64,000 bases of DNA. Origin: Streptomyces sp. CG4. GTDB taxonomy: Bacteria > Actinomycetota > Actinomycetes > Streptomycetales > Streptomycetaceae. Positions 33,577-40,947 of the stretch are shown here, piece by piece. Every line of letters begins with the position of its first letter. Positions within the stretch are counted from its first letter, which is position 1. The DNA is taken from assembly GCF_041080655.1 (NCBI RefSeq), contig NZ_CP163525.1, positions 3,596,001 to 3,660,000 of the forward strand. The letters run 5' to 3'. The translations under genes were made by a program, and so were the position numbers. The notes under the pieces were generated by a model. The model was not told the DNA's origin, did no database searches, and saw nothing but the letters and a program-made list of their open reading frames with translations.

Positions 33577-33858
33577 CTACTCCTCGCGAGTCACGCGGGC
33601 GTGATCGGCCACGACACGGCCGTCCGGCGCCGTCTGGACGCGCGCAGGCGACGCCATCAGATGCGCCGCCACCCTCTGCACCACGTCAGCGTTCCACGTT
33701 CCCATGGCTACCATCGGACGGCCGTCCGGCGCTACGCGAGGAGCCAGCCAGCCAAGGTCCCGGTTCGGAATCCCGATGGCCAGCAGTGCCTGTCGCAGCT
33801 TCTCATGCGCGTCAGCAGCGGCCTTCTTGCTGCTCTTGTAGTGCTCCATGGGAATCAC
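33577..33858 (-). CDS. hypothetical element protein, 93 aa
   Basis: GTG start at 33856-33858 is chosen: a GGAGA ribosome site lies 7 nt upstream and the start overlaps the preceding stop (GTGA). The protein is charged and mostly helical (MEHYKSSKKAAADAHEKLRQ) with LAPRVAPDGRPMVAMGTWNADVV in the middle, given here only in part (WNADVVQRVAAHL). No known domain recognised. Cotranscribed with the Cys-rich gene upstream. Confidence 0.7.
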   Translation of the reverse strand: MIPMEHYKSSKKAAADAHEKLRQALLAIGIPNRDLGWLAPRVAPDGRPMVAMGTWNADVVQRVAAHLMASPARVQTAPDGRVVADHARVTREE

Positions 33859-34085
33859 CGCCCCGTCTCCTTCGGTGCGCATGCCGTGTGCCAGTAGGCC
33901 ACGATCGGAGAAGCATCACGGCGGGAAAGCATCCCCCGGCGGCAGCTCTCAAGGGTCTTGATCGGCACGCCGCATGCCGGGCACGTCTCACCGGCGGGGG
34001 CGTAGGTCGTGTATTCCCACTGCCGTGCGTCGGTGCCCGCTGGCCCCTGTCGCAACCTGAGGAGTGTGGTTGTAGCTTTGGGCAC
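33855..34085 (-). CDS. small protein with zinc-finger-like CPxCG motif
   Basis: A 76-aa protein from GTG 34083-34085 (VPKATTTLLRLRQGPAG). Middle part WEYTTYAPAGETCPACGVPI has a CPACG knuckle, followed by a third Cys (LESCRRG) and a late His-Cys (YWHTACAP), a plausible zinc site. Short mobile-element proteins of this kind are common in Streptomyces but uncharacterised. Coupled to the next gene by a GTGA overlap. Confidence 0.7.
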   Translation of the reverse strand: MPKATTTLLRLRQGPAGTDARQWEYTTYAPAGETCPACGVPIKTLESCRRGMLSRRDASPIVAYWHTACAPKETGR

Positions 34086-34227
34086 TGTCGTCAACCCCCT
34101 GGTGGTTGGTGGCCACGCCCCCGGACGTTCGCCGCGTCGCGGGGGTCTCTGTTCTGCGGCCTCTCGGCTTATCACCGTTCGTAGTCACATCGTTGCCGTC
34201 CGGCGGTACGCTCAACAGGGGCTTCGC

Positions 34228-34265
34228 GGTGACAGATACGCTGGTCACCGTGACAACGCGCCCTG
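34228..34265 (+). promoter_or_regulatory. control region of the XRE gene
   Basis: GTGACA occurs near 34229 and again near 34249, and the inverse TGTCAC just before the ribosome site (34264-34269). A TACGCT -10-like box lies between. This repeat pattern fits autoregulation by the XRE protein. GGAGGG (34272-34277) is the ribosome site, 6 nt before ATG 34284. Confidence 0.45.
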
Positions 34266-34283
34266 TCACACGGAGGGTTGGGG

Positions 34284-35117
34284 ATGACGATCGAGGAACA
34301 GGACCTGAAGGAAAGGGACTCGATGCTGACCTTCTTCGGGTCCGAGGTGCAGCGGCTCCGAGGCAAGAAGGGGGTCTCTCAGGACGCGTTGGCCAAGGCC
34401 ACCCACTGCACGAGAACCCTGGTCAACAAGATCGAGAACGCGGTCCGGGTGCCTTCGAAGGACTTCGCCAAGTACGCCGATGCATTCCTCGACGCTGACG
34501 ACCACTTGAGTCGGCTGTGGCCGCTCGTCATCCTCTACGCGTACCCGAAGTGGTTCAGGCCGTTCGTCGAACTAGAGAAACAAGCGACTGTCATCCGTAC
34601 GTTTGAGCCGACCCTTGTGCCCGGTCTGCTACAGACGCGGAACTACGCCAGAGCGACCCTGACGGTCCGCCGTAACAACGACGTGGACACGCTGCTCGAT
34701 GCTCGCATGGAGCGACAGACCATCCTCGAACGCGACGACCCGCCTGAGCTGTGGACCGTCGTACACGAAAACGCGTTGCGGCTGAGGGTGGGTGACGACA
34801 GGGCCATGCGCGAGCAACTGAAGCACCTGATGGATATGTCCGAACGGCCGTCGATCGTGATTCAGGTCGTCCCGTGCAGCATCGGCGCCCACGCCGGTAT
34901 CGCTGGGGCCTTCCATACCCTCACCTTCAAAGAAGGCATCAAGGACGCTCCGGCGCTGCCAATCGTCCATGTCGATGGCTTCTTGCGAGGTCAGCTTTTG
35001 GCGGATCCTGCCGACTTCAAAGCGGCTCAACGGGCCTATGATCTGCTCATGGGCGACGCCCTGTCCGTGCAAGCGTCGATCGATCTGATCGCCGACGTCA
35101 TGAAGGAAACAACGTGA
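34284..35117 (+). CDS. XRE-family regulator with DUF5753 domain
   Basis: A 277-aa protein: N-terminal HTH (about 12-70; EVQRLRGKKGVSQDALAKAT, TRTLVNKIENAVRVPS) and the DUF5753 sensor-like domain (FRPFVELEKQATVIRTFEPT, LVPGLLQTRNYARA, then RPSIVIQVVPCSIGAHAG). Typical of the abundant Streptomyces WhiJ-like regulators. It is paired by a GTGA overlap with a DUF397 gene, the standard partner. Confidence 0.92.
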   Translation: MTIEEQDLKERDSMLTFFGSEVQRLRGKKGVSQDALAKATHCTRTLVNKIENAVRVPSKDFAKYADAFLDADDHLSRLWPLVILYAYPKWFRPFVELEKQATVIRTFEPTLVPGLLQTRNYARATLTVRRNNDVDTLLDARMERQTILERDDPPELWTVVHENALRLRVGDDRAMREQLKHLMDMSERPSIVIQVVPCSIGAHAGIAGAFHTLTFKEGIKDAPALPIVHVDGFLRGQLLADPADFKAAQRAYDLLMGDALSVQASIDLIADVMKETT

Positions 35118-35305
35118 TCCGCGCAAACAGTCTGCCCGAGGCGGCATGGCGCAAGAGCAGCTACAGCGCCGACAACGGTGGCGCCTGCGTCGAGGTCGTT
35201 GACGGACTGTCGGCCGTGCCCGTCCGGGACTCGAAGAACAAGGAGGGCGCTGCCCTGGTCGTCAGCCGCTCGGCCTGGGCTACGTTCATCAACTCCGTGA
35301 AGTAG
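35114..35305 (+). CDS. DUF397 protein
   Basis: A 63-aa protein with the family core AAWRKSSYSADNGGACVEV, VPVRDSKNKEGAALVVS and WATFINSV. DUF397 proteins pair with XRE-DUF5753 regulators and modulate them in WhiJ-type systems. GTG start overlaps the XRE stop. The mobile element thus carries a complete pair. Confidence 0.93.
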   Translation: MIRANSLPEAAWRKSSYSADNGGACVEVVDGLSAVPVRDSKNKEGAALVVSRSAWATFINSVK

Positions 35306-35323
35306 ATACGCAAGGCGCAGCTG

Positions 35324-35361
35324 AGCCCCCTTGCCCCAGTTCAGGTCGGGGCAAGGGGGCT
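35324..35361. terminator. terminator after the XRE-DUF397 operon
   Basis: AGCCCCCTTGCCCC (35324-35337) pairs perfectly with GGGGCAAGGGGGCT (35348-35361). It insulates the element operon from the rebuilt ahpC. Confidence 0.9.
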
Positions 35362-35380
35362 TCCGCATGCATAGCTCCAC

Positions 35381-35461
35381 ATTGATCGGCATCGCTGATC
35401 AATTAGCCCAGGTTGATCGATTTCACGTAAGACAGGAGCGTCTGACAGGGTTACGCCTGTC
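35381..35461 (+). promoter_or_regulatory. element-borne ahpC promoter region with LysR-like dyads
   Basis: ATTGATC (35381-35387) and GATCAAT (35397-35403) form an inverted repeat with a 9-bp spacer, the shape of a LysR/OxyR box; TTGATC recurs at 35413-35418. A second dyad GACAGG (35444-35449) / CCTGTC (35456-35461) follows. Just after it, GTCCAACCC is shared with the native region near 29789-29797, hinting that the element captured promoter DNA from another ahpC. Confidence 0.55.
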
Positions 35462-35491
35462 CAACCCAAGTAACACCTGAAGGGCCACTAC

Positions 35492-36061
35492 GTGCTTACT
35501 GTCGGTGACCAGTTCCCTGACTTCGACCTCATGGCGTGCGTCTCCCTGGAAAAGGGCAAGGAGTTCGAGCGGATCGACGCCGAATGGCTTAAGCTCAACC
35601 GCGAGAAGAAGGGTTGGTTGGTGGTCTTCGCGTGGCCGAAGGACTTCACCTTCGTCTGCCCGACCGAGATCGCCGCGTTCGGGAAGCTGAACGACGAGTT
35701 CGCCGACCGCGACGCCCAGATCCTCGGCTTCTCCGGTGACTCCGAGTTCGTCCACCACGCCTGGCGCAAGGACCACCCGGACCTGACCGACCTGCCGTTC
35801 CCGATGCTGGCCGACTCCAAGCACGAGCTGATGCGCGACCTCGGCATCGAGGGCGAGGACGGCTTCGCGCAGCGCGCCGTCTTCATCGTCGACCCGAACC
35901 GCGAGATCCAGTTCACCATGGTCACCGCCGGTTCCGTGGGCCGTAACCCCAAGGAGGTCCTGCGGGTCCTGGACGCCCTGCAGACCGACGAGCTGTGCCC
36001 CTGCAACTGGAGCAAGGGCGAGGACACTCTGGACCCGGTCGCGCTGCTGGCCGGTGAGTGA
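35492..36061 (+). CDS. ahpC: alkyl hydroperoxide reductase AhpC, hybrid gene
   Basis: A 189-aa typical 2-Cys peroxiredoxin that reduces H2O2 and organic peroxides. Peroxidatic Cys in FVCPTE, resolving Cys in ELCPCNW. The first ~47 codons (to WPK) come from the mobile element; the rest is native. The element-derived N-terminus differs from the stranded native one after GKEFE (RIDAEWLKLNREKKGW in place of QIHHKSYEGKW), adding five residues. GTG start as in the native copy. Its promoter is also element DNA. It is followed 3 bp later by ahpD. Confidence 0.95.
   Translation: MLTVGDQFPDFDLMACVSLEKGKEFERIDAEWLKLNREKKGWLVVFAWPKDFTFVCPTEIAAFGKLNDEFADRDAQILGFSGDSEFVHHAWRKDHPDLTDLPFPMLADSKHELMRDLGIEGEDGFAQRAVFIVDPNREIQFTMVTAGSVGRNPKEVLRVLDALQTDELCPCNWSKGEDTLDPVALLAGE
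35633..35642. other. attR core
   Basis: TGGCCGAAGG within TTCGC-G-TGGCCGAAGG, inside the hybrid ahpC. Element DNA is to the left, native ahpC (ACTTCACC) to the right. Confidence 0.8.
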
Positions 36062-36064
36062 CCC

Positions 36065-36598
36065 ATGTCGCTCGACTCGCTGAAGTCCCGCGTCCCGGAC
36101 TACGCCAAGGACCTCAAGCTCAACCTGGGCTCGGTCATCGGCAACTCCGAGCTGCCGGCGCAGCAGCTGTGGGGCACCGTACTGGCGACCGCCATCGCCT
36201 CGCGTTCCCCGATCGTGCTGCGTGAGCTGGAGCCGGAGGCGAAGGCGCAGCTGTCGCCGGAGGCCTACACGGCCGCGAAGGCCGCCGCCGCGGTGATGGC
36301 GATGAACAACGTCTTCTACCGGACGCGTCATCTGCTGTCCGACCACGAGTACGGCACCCTGCGCGCGGGTCTGCGGATGAACGTCATCGGCAACCCGGGC
36401 GTGGAGAAGGTCGACTTCGAGCTGTGGTCGTTCGCGGTCTCCGCGATCAACGGCTGCGGCATGTGCCTGGACTCGCACGAGCAGGTGCTGCGCAAGGCGG
36501 GCGTGGAGCGCGACGTGATCCAGGAGGTGTTCAAGATCGCCTCGGTGGTTCAGGCCGTGGGCGTCACGCTGGACGCGGAGGCCGTGCTGGCCGAGTAG
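36065..36598 (+). CDS. ahpD: alkyl hydroperoxidase AhpD
   Basis: A 177-aa protein of the AhpD/CMD family. CGMC in NGCGMCLDSHEQVLRKAG is the catalytic CxxC with the downstream His. AhpD passes electrons to AhpC (via a lipoyl carrier in mycobacteria) and has weak peroxidase activity itself. It starts 3 bp after ahpC and must be cotranscribed, so it too depends on the element-borne promoter. Confidence 0.96.
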   Translation: MSLDSLKSRVPDYAKDLKLNLGSVIGNSELPAQQLWGTVLATAIASRSPIVLRELEPEAKAQLSPEAYTAAKAAAAVMAMNNVFYRTRHLLSDHEYGTLRAGLRMNVIGNPGVEKVDFELWSFAVSAINGCGMCLDSHEQVLRKAGVERDVIQEVFKIASVVQAVGVTLDAEAVLAE

Positions 36599-36611
36599 GC
36601 CGAACTGCCCG

Positions 36612-36640
36612 GACCCCGCTCACCCTTGGTGGGCGGGGTC
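36612..36640. terminator. bidirectional terminator overlapping the permease stop
   Basis: GACCCCGCTCACC (36612-36624) pairs with GGTGGGCGGGGTC (36628-36640), one mismatch, 3-nt loop. It covers the 3' end of the AI-2E-family gene and serves ahpD on the other strand. Confidence 0.7.
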
Positions 36641-38002
36641 TTCCGCGTTCTCCCCCACGGGCGCGTCCGCGAGCGGGGCGAGCGCCTTCTGCTGCTGCAG
36701 CTCTTCCGAGTACTTCTTCAGGTATCCCACCACCGTGTTCGTCACCGCCACCAGCGGTACGGCGACCACCGCGCCGCCGATGCCGGCCACCATGCCGCCG
36801 GCCGCGACGGTGAGGACGACCGCCAGCGGGTGGACGCGGACGGCGCGGCCCAGGATGAAGGGCTGCAGGACATGACCCTCGATCTGCTGGACCGCGAGGA
36901 CGACCACCAGCGTCATGACGGCCGTGAAGACGCCCTGGGTCACCAGCGCGACGATCACCGCGAGCGCGCCGGAGGCGACGGCGCCGACGAGCGGGATGAA
37001 CGAGAACAGGAAGATGAACACGGCCAGCGGGACGGCCATCGGCACGTCCAGGAAGTAGATGCCGATCCCGATGAAGGTCGCGTCGATCAGGGCGACCAGG
37101 ACGGTGCCGCGGACGTAGGCGGTCAGGGTGCGCCAGGCGCGCGGGCCGGCGCCGGCCACGCCCGGGCGGGCCGCGGCGGGCACCAGCTTCAGGAACCACT
37201 CCCAGATGCGCTTGCCGTCGTAGAGCAGGAACAGCGTCGAGAAGAACACCAGCAGGATGCCGGTCAGGGTCTCGACTATGACCTGAACGCCCTCCAGGCC
37301 GAAGGACGTTATCTGGTCGGCGTTGGCGCCGATCGCCTCGCGCAGGTTCTTGGCGATCTGGTTGATCTGTTTGTCGGTGACGTGGAACGGGCTCTTCAGC
37401 AGCCAGTTGCGCAGGTCGTCGATGCCGGACTGGATCTGGGAGGAGAGGGAGTCGATGTTCTCCATGACCTGCCAGGTCACGAACCAGCCCATGAGCCCTA
37501 TGACGACGAACCCGCTGATCGCGGTGAGCGCCGTGGCCGGGCCGCGCGGCACTCCGCGGCGGGTCAGCCGGGCGACCGTCGGCTGCAGCAGCGCGGTGAC
37601 GAGCAGGGCGATGACGAAGGCGAACACCACCAGCTGGATCGCGCTGATGACCCGCATCAGGACCCAGACGGTGCCGGCGAGGACCAGCAGCCGCCAGCCG
37701 GCCTCGGCCGCCACCCGCACGCCCCAGGGCACGGCCTGGGCGGGGTCGGGACGGGGGCCGGCCGCCGGCGCGGGCCGCTGGGCGGGCGGTGCGGCGGCTT
37801 CGGCCGCGGCAGCTTCGGCCGCGGCGGCGGGGGCCGTGTCGACCGGATCGGCCGGACCGGCCGGCTCGGGTGCGGGGGGCGGGGCGTCCGGGGGCTGCGT
37901 GGTCTGCTCGCGCTCCACCTCCGCACGCCGCTGGTCCAGGCGCTCGCTCATCTCGGTGAGACCGGCGCCCAGCCGGCCGAGCCACCCTGGCACTCGCGAC
38001 AT
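36620..38002 (-). CDS. AI-2E family (PerM/TqsA-like) transporter
   Basis: A 460-aa protein. A long Ala/Pro/Glu-rich cytosolic N-terminus (1-95), two early helices (about 105-155), a helix at about 170-190, a large amphipathic domain (200-255) and five helices at 260-440 in the pattern of the PerM family (GTVLVALIDATFIGIGIYFL, IFLFSFIPLVGAV, ILGRAVRVHPLAVVLTV). Roles in the family range from signal export to ion antiport, so function is open. ATG 38002 begins MSRVPGW. Confidence 0.88.
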   Translation of the reverse strand: MSRVPGWLGRLGAGLTEMSERLDQRRAEVEREQTTQPPDAPPPAPEPAGPADPVDTAPAAAAEAAAAEAAAPPAQRPAPAAGPRPDPAQAVPWGVRVAAEAGWRLLVLAGTVWVLMRVISAIQLVVFAFVIALLVTALLQPTVARLTRRGVPRGPATALTAISGFVVIGLMGWFVTWQVMENIDSLSSQIQSGIDDLRNWLLKSPFHVTDKQINQIAKNLREAIGANADQITSFGLEGVQVIVETLTGILLVFFSTLFLLYDGKRIWEWFLKLVPAAARPGVAGAGPRAWRTLTAYVRGTVLVALIDATFIGIGIYFLDVPMAVPLAVFIFLFSFIPLVGAVASGALAVIVALVTQGVFTAVMTLVVVLAVQQIEGHVLQPFILGRAVRVHPLAVVLTVAAGGMVAGIGGAVVAVPLVAVTNTVVGYLKKYSEELQQQKALAPLADAPVGENAEDPAHQG

Positions 38003-38086
38003 GATCCGTCCTCTTCCCCCGCGTCCCCGGGTGCTCGCCACCTCTCCTCCCCCTGGAGGTACTTCGGTACGACCGTACAGGGCGAA

Positions 38087-38115
38087 AGCCCCTCCCCTGA
38101 GGACGGGGAGGGGCT
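38087..38115. terminator. terminator of the transglycosylase-like gene
   Basis: AGCCCCTCCCC (38087-38097) pairs with GGGGAGGGGCT (38105-38115); on the minus strand the stem is followed by TTTCGCCC. Confidence 0.8.
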
Positions 38116-38142
38116 ACGCGAGGTTGAGAGCGGCGGCGCGGC

Positions 38143-38847
38143 TCAGTAGTTGCCGTTCGCCTGCCAGTACGACCAGGCGTCACAGGGGCTGCCGTACCGG
38201 TCGTTCATGTAGCTCAGACCCCACTTGATCTGGGTGGCCGGGTTGGTCCGCCAGTCGGCACCCGCGGAGGCCATCTTGCCGGCGGGCAGGGCCTGGACGA
38301 GGCCGTAGGCGCCGGAGGAGGCGTTGACCGCCTGGTAGTTCCAGGTGGACTCGTGGTCCACGATGTTGCTGAAGCACTGGAACTGGCCGGCCGGCACGAT
38401 CTGCCGTGCGATGGCCTGGACCTGCTCCACCGTGTAGCTGCTCTGGACCGGGAAGTCGCTGGAGTCGCGGGAGCTGTCACGGCTGGCCGCGGCGGACTTG
38501 GCCTCGGCACGCTGCTTGGCGTCGTCGGCCGCCTTCTTCGCGGCCTCCTGCTTCGCGATGGCCGTCTCGGCGGCCGCCTTGCGGGCTGCCTCCTCGGCGT
38601 CCTTCTTGGCGCTCGCATCCGCGGCGATGGCCTGGGAGTCGGCCTGCTGCGTCAGGGACGCGGACTGGACCTGGGCCTGCTGACCCGCGGGTATGTCCGC
38701 CAGGAGCGTGGTGTCGGCTGCCGTCGCCTCGGCGTCGTTGTTGTTCTGCTGCGCGACGCTGCCCGAGGCAACTCCGACGACGCTTCCGACGGCGGTGACC
38801 GCGGTGGCCGAAGCCACTGCGAATCCCCGGACCGAAATCCGGCTCAC
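38143..38847 (-). CDS. secreted transglycosylase-like protein
   Basis: A 234-aa exported protein: signal peptide (about 1-33; AVASATAVTAVGSVVGVASG), an Ala/Lys/Glu-rich coiled-coil stretch (about 60-130), then a C-terminal lysozyme-like domain (about 145-234; CFSNIVDHESTWNYQAVNAS with Glu in DHE as candidate catalytic residue, AYGLVQALPAGKM). It probably cleaves or remodels peptidoglycan. GTG 38847 is preferred to ATG 38865 because GGAAGGA lies 5-8 nt before it. Confidence 0.88.
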   Translation of the reverse strand: MSRISVRGFAVASATAVTAVGSVVGVASGSVAQQNNNDAEATAADTTLLADIPAGQQAQVQSASLTQQADSQAIAADASAKKDAEEAARKAAAETAIAKQEAAKKAADDAKQRAEAKSAAASRDSSRDSSDFPVQSSYTVEQVQAIARQIVPAGQFQCFSNIVDHESTWNYQAVNASSGAYGLVQALPAGKMASAGADWRTNPATQIKWGLSYMNDRYGSPCDAWSYWQANGNY

Positions 38848-39247
38848 ACGGTTTCCTTCCAGCATCGCCCGCTTCGGTGACCCTGGCGGACGCAATCGTG
38901 CCCCTGACACTGGCCTCCCAACTGCGGGGTCACGGGAGGCACGGGCCCGGTGGGCAACTCCCCCTCGGGGAAGCGCCGCGTGGTGCTCGGGCGGCATACG
39001 ACGAACTGTATGGAGTTGGTGGTGCTGCTGTGGCGCTGTACCGCTGGCGGTACTGCTGTGTCGTATGCGGGGCCTGACAGGAGTGAGACTCTGCCGCAAC
39101 CGGACGCCGCGTGGCAATTCTGCGTTGAGTGTGAAAGCTCACATCTCGTTTGCCCCTGGGGATTTCTGGAAAGCTCCACACGCGACGGCGCCGCCCGGAT
39201 AGGCTCTTGGCCTTTGCCGGACGGCGCCAACTGCTGTGCGAGTGAGG
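38848..39247 (-). promoter_or_regulatory. 400-bp leader/intergenic region without a gene
   Basis: Upstream of the transglycosylase-like gene. It holds TGTGA-N4-TCACA (39130-39143), several GC hairpins (for example CCCCTCGGGG near 38961) and the probable promoter. I looked for a c-di-AMP (ydaO) riboswitch, common before such genes, and could not support one. Confidence 0.35.
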
Positions 39248-40573
39248 TCAGATGTGACCGTCCTCCAGCATTTCGGTCACAAGCGCGGCAATCTGGGACC
39301 TCTCGGACCGCGTCAGCGTGACGTGCGCGAAGAGCGGGTGTCCCTTCAGCTTCTCCACGACGGCGACCACACCGTCGTAGCGACCGACCCGCAGATTGTC
39401 CCTCTGTGCCACGTCATGGGTGAGAACGACCCGTGAATTGGCGCCGATCCGGGACAGAACGGTCAGCAGGACATTCCGCTCCAGGGACTGCGCCTCGTCC
39501 ACGATCACGAACGCGTCGTGCAGCGAGCGGCCGCGGATGTGAGTGAGCGGCAGCACCTCCAGCATCCCGCGCGCGGTGACCTCCTCGATGACCTCGCGGC
39601 TGGTGACCGCGGAGAGCGTGTCGAAGACGGCCTGCGCCCATGGGCTCATCTTCTCCGCCTCGCTGCCCGGCAGATAGCCCAACTCCTGCCCGCCGACCGC
39701 GTACAGCGGCCGGAAGACCATCACCTTCTGGTGCTGGCGGCGCTCCAGGACCGCCTCCAGACCCGCGCACAGCGCCAGCGCCGACTTGCCGGTGCCGGCC
39801 CGGCCGCCCATCGAGACGATCCCGACGTCCGGGTCGAGCAGCAGATCGAGCGCGATGCGCTGCTCGGCGCTGCGGCCCTTGATGCCGAACGCCTCCCGGT
39901 CGCCGCGCACCAGCCGGACATTGCCCTCGGCGCTCACCCGGCCGAGCGCCTTTCCGCGCTCGGACTGGATGGTCAGGCCCGTGTGCACCGGGAGGTCGGA
40001 GGCCTCCGGGACATACACATGGCCTTCCTCGAAGAGGATGTCCACCTGCTCGCCGGAGAGGGTCAGTTCGGACATCCCGGTCCAGCCGGAGTTCTCCGTG
40101 ATGGCGAGCTCGGCGCGGTACTCCTCGGCGAGCAGTCCGACCGAGGACGCCTTGATCCGCAGCGGCAGATCCTTCGACACGACAGTGACGTCGTACCCCT
40201 CGGCCTGCAGATTACGGGCCACCGCGAGGATGCGGGAGTCGTTGTCCCCCAGGCGGTAGCCGGTGGGCAGCACGCTGGGGTCCGAGTGGTTGAGCTCGAC
40301 CCTGATGGTCCCGCCCAGTTCCCCGATCGGGATGGGGGCGTCGAGGCGACCGTTCTTCACCCGGTAGTCGTCCAGCAGGCGCAGGGCCTGGCGGGCGAAG
40401 TAGCCGAGCTCCGGATGGTGCCGCTTGGCCTCCAGCTCCGTGACCACCACGATCGGGAGCACGACCTCGTGCTCGTCGAAGCGGGTCAGGGCGTTCGGGT
40501 CGGCCAGCAGGACGCTGGTGTCGAGAACATAGGTGCGCCGGTCTGGCTTGTGGCGCTTTGTGCTGGTCACCAC
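39248..40573 (-). CDS. phoH2: PIN-PhoH fusion protein (PhoH2 type)
   Basis: A 441-aa protein. N-terminal PIN nuclease domain (about 12-150; YVLDTSVLLADPNAL with Asp, VVVTELEAKR, GDNDSRILAVA) and C-terminal PhoH ATPase (about 230-441; GGRAGTGKSALAL Walker A, AFVIVDEAQSLE Walker B). PhoH2 proteins are RNA helicase/nucleases in mycobacteria. The domain order is complete and the length normal. The 5' gap 40574-40905 holds only its promoter region. Confidence 0.94.
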   Translation of the reverse strand: MVTSTKRHKPDRRTYVLDTSVLLADPNALTRFDEHEVVLPIVVVTELEAKRHHPELGYFARQALRLLDDYRVKNGRLDAPIPIGELGGTIRVELNHSDPSVLPTGYRLGDNDSRILAVARNLQAEGYDVTVVSKDLPLRIKASSVGLLAEEYRAELAITENSGWTGMSELTLSGEQVDILFEEGHVYVPEASDLPVHTGLTIQSERGKALGRVSAEGNVRLVRGDREAFGIKGRSAEQRIALDLLLDPDVGIVSMGGRAGTGKSALALCAGLEAVLERRQHQKVMVFRPLYAVGGQELGYLPGSEAEKMSPWAQAVFDTLSAVTSREVIEEVTARGMLEVLPLTHIRGRSLHDAFVIVDEAQSLERNVLLTVLSRIGANSRVVLTHDVAQRDNLRVGRYDGVVAVVEKLKGHPLFAHVTLTRSERSQIAALVTEMLEDGHI

Positions 40574-40905
40574 GGAAGGACGTACCCCCTCGGATGAGGT
40601 CGGGGAGCGACGGAGTGGAAGCCGGTCCAGGAGGGTGGGGATGCCACGGCCGGTGTCCGGCCCCCGCGTACGGCGGGCCGCGAACCGGCCCTCCGCGGCT
40701 GCTTCCGTGCAGTGACCGCACGATCGGGCTGGTGCAAAGGGCCTCCCGGGCGGACGGCCCCGTGCCGTCCGCTGAGATCCGACACCCGTGGTTCGGGCGT
40801 CGACCTGTCTGCCTTATGCCCTCGAACATGCACTGCCATGCAAAAGCAGCCAACAGCGCGCCGGTGAACTCCTTGTTACATCCACCCTAACCGGGGTATA
40901 CGGAG

Positions 40906-40935
40906 CACCCCGCTGCCGTGGTGGTCAGCGGGGTG
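40906..40935. terminator. terminator of the cis-prenyltransferase gene
   Basis: CACCCCGCTG (40906-40915) pairs with CAGCGGGGTG (40926-40935), 10-nt loop, just after the gene on the minus strand. Confidence 0.75.
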
Positions 40936-40947
40936 TCCGATGGAGCC

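Larger units (their letters stand above)
29972..35642 (+). mobile_element. serine-integrase element inserted in ahpC
   Basis: A 5.7-kb insertion bounded by TGGCCGAAGG at 29972-29981 and 35633-35642. To the left is the native ahpC 5' end; to the right the element supplies another ahpC 5' end in frame with the native 3' part. Contents: large serine recombinase, small Cys-rich protein, GntR/UTRA regulator, structured inverted repeat, two small minus-strand genes, XRE regulator and DUF397 protein. No replication, transfer or structural phage genes are seen, so it is a minimal or reduced integrative element. Codon use is less GC-skewed than in flanking genes. Confidence 0.88.

Noticed and set aside
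33171..34184. Long plus-strand frame in the mobile element
   Set aside because: Low-complexity Pro/Ser/Arg composition, opposite to two small minus-strand genes with ribosome sites and GTGA coupling, and it spans the structured inverted repeat.
29972..35642. Prophage or actinomycete conjugative element (AICE) with replication and transfer
   Set aside because: No Rep, FtsK-like transfer, capsid or terminase gene is seen; only integrase and regulators. Described as a minimal integrative element instead.
38848..39247. c-di-AMP (ydaO) riboswitch before the transglycosylase-like gene
   Set aside because: Such riboswitches occur before similar Streptomyces genes, but I could not find the conserved core on the minus strand.
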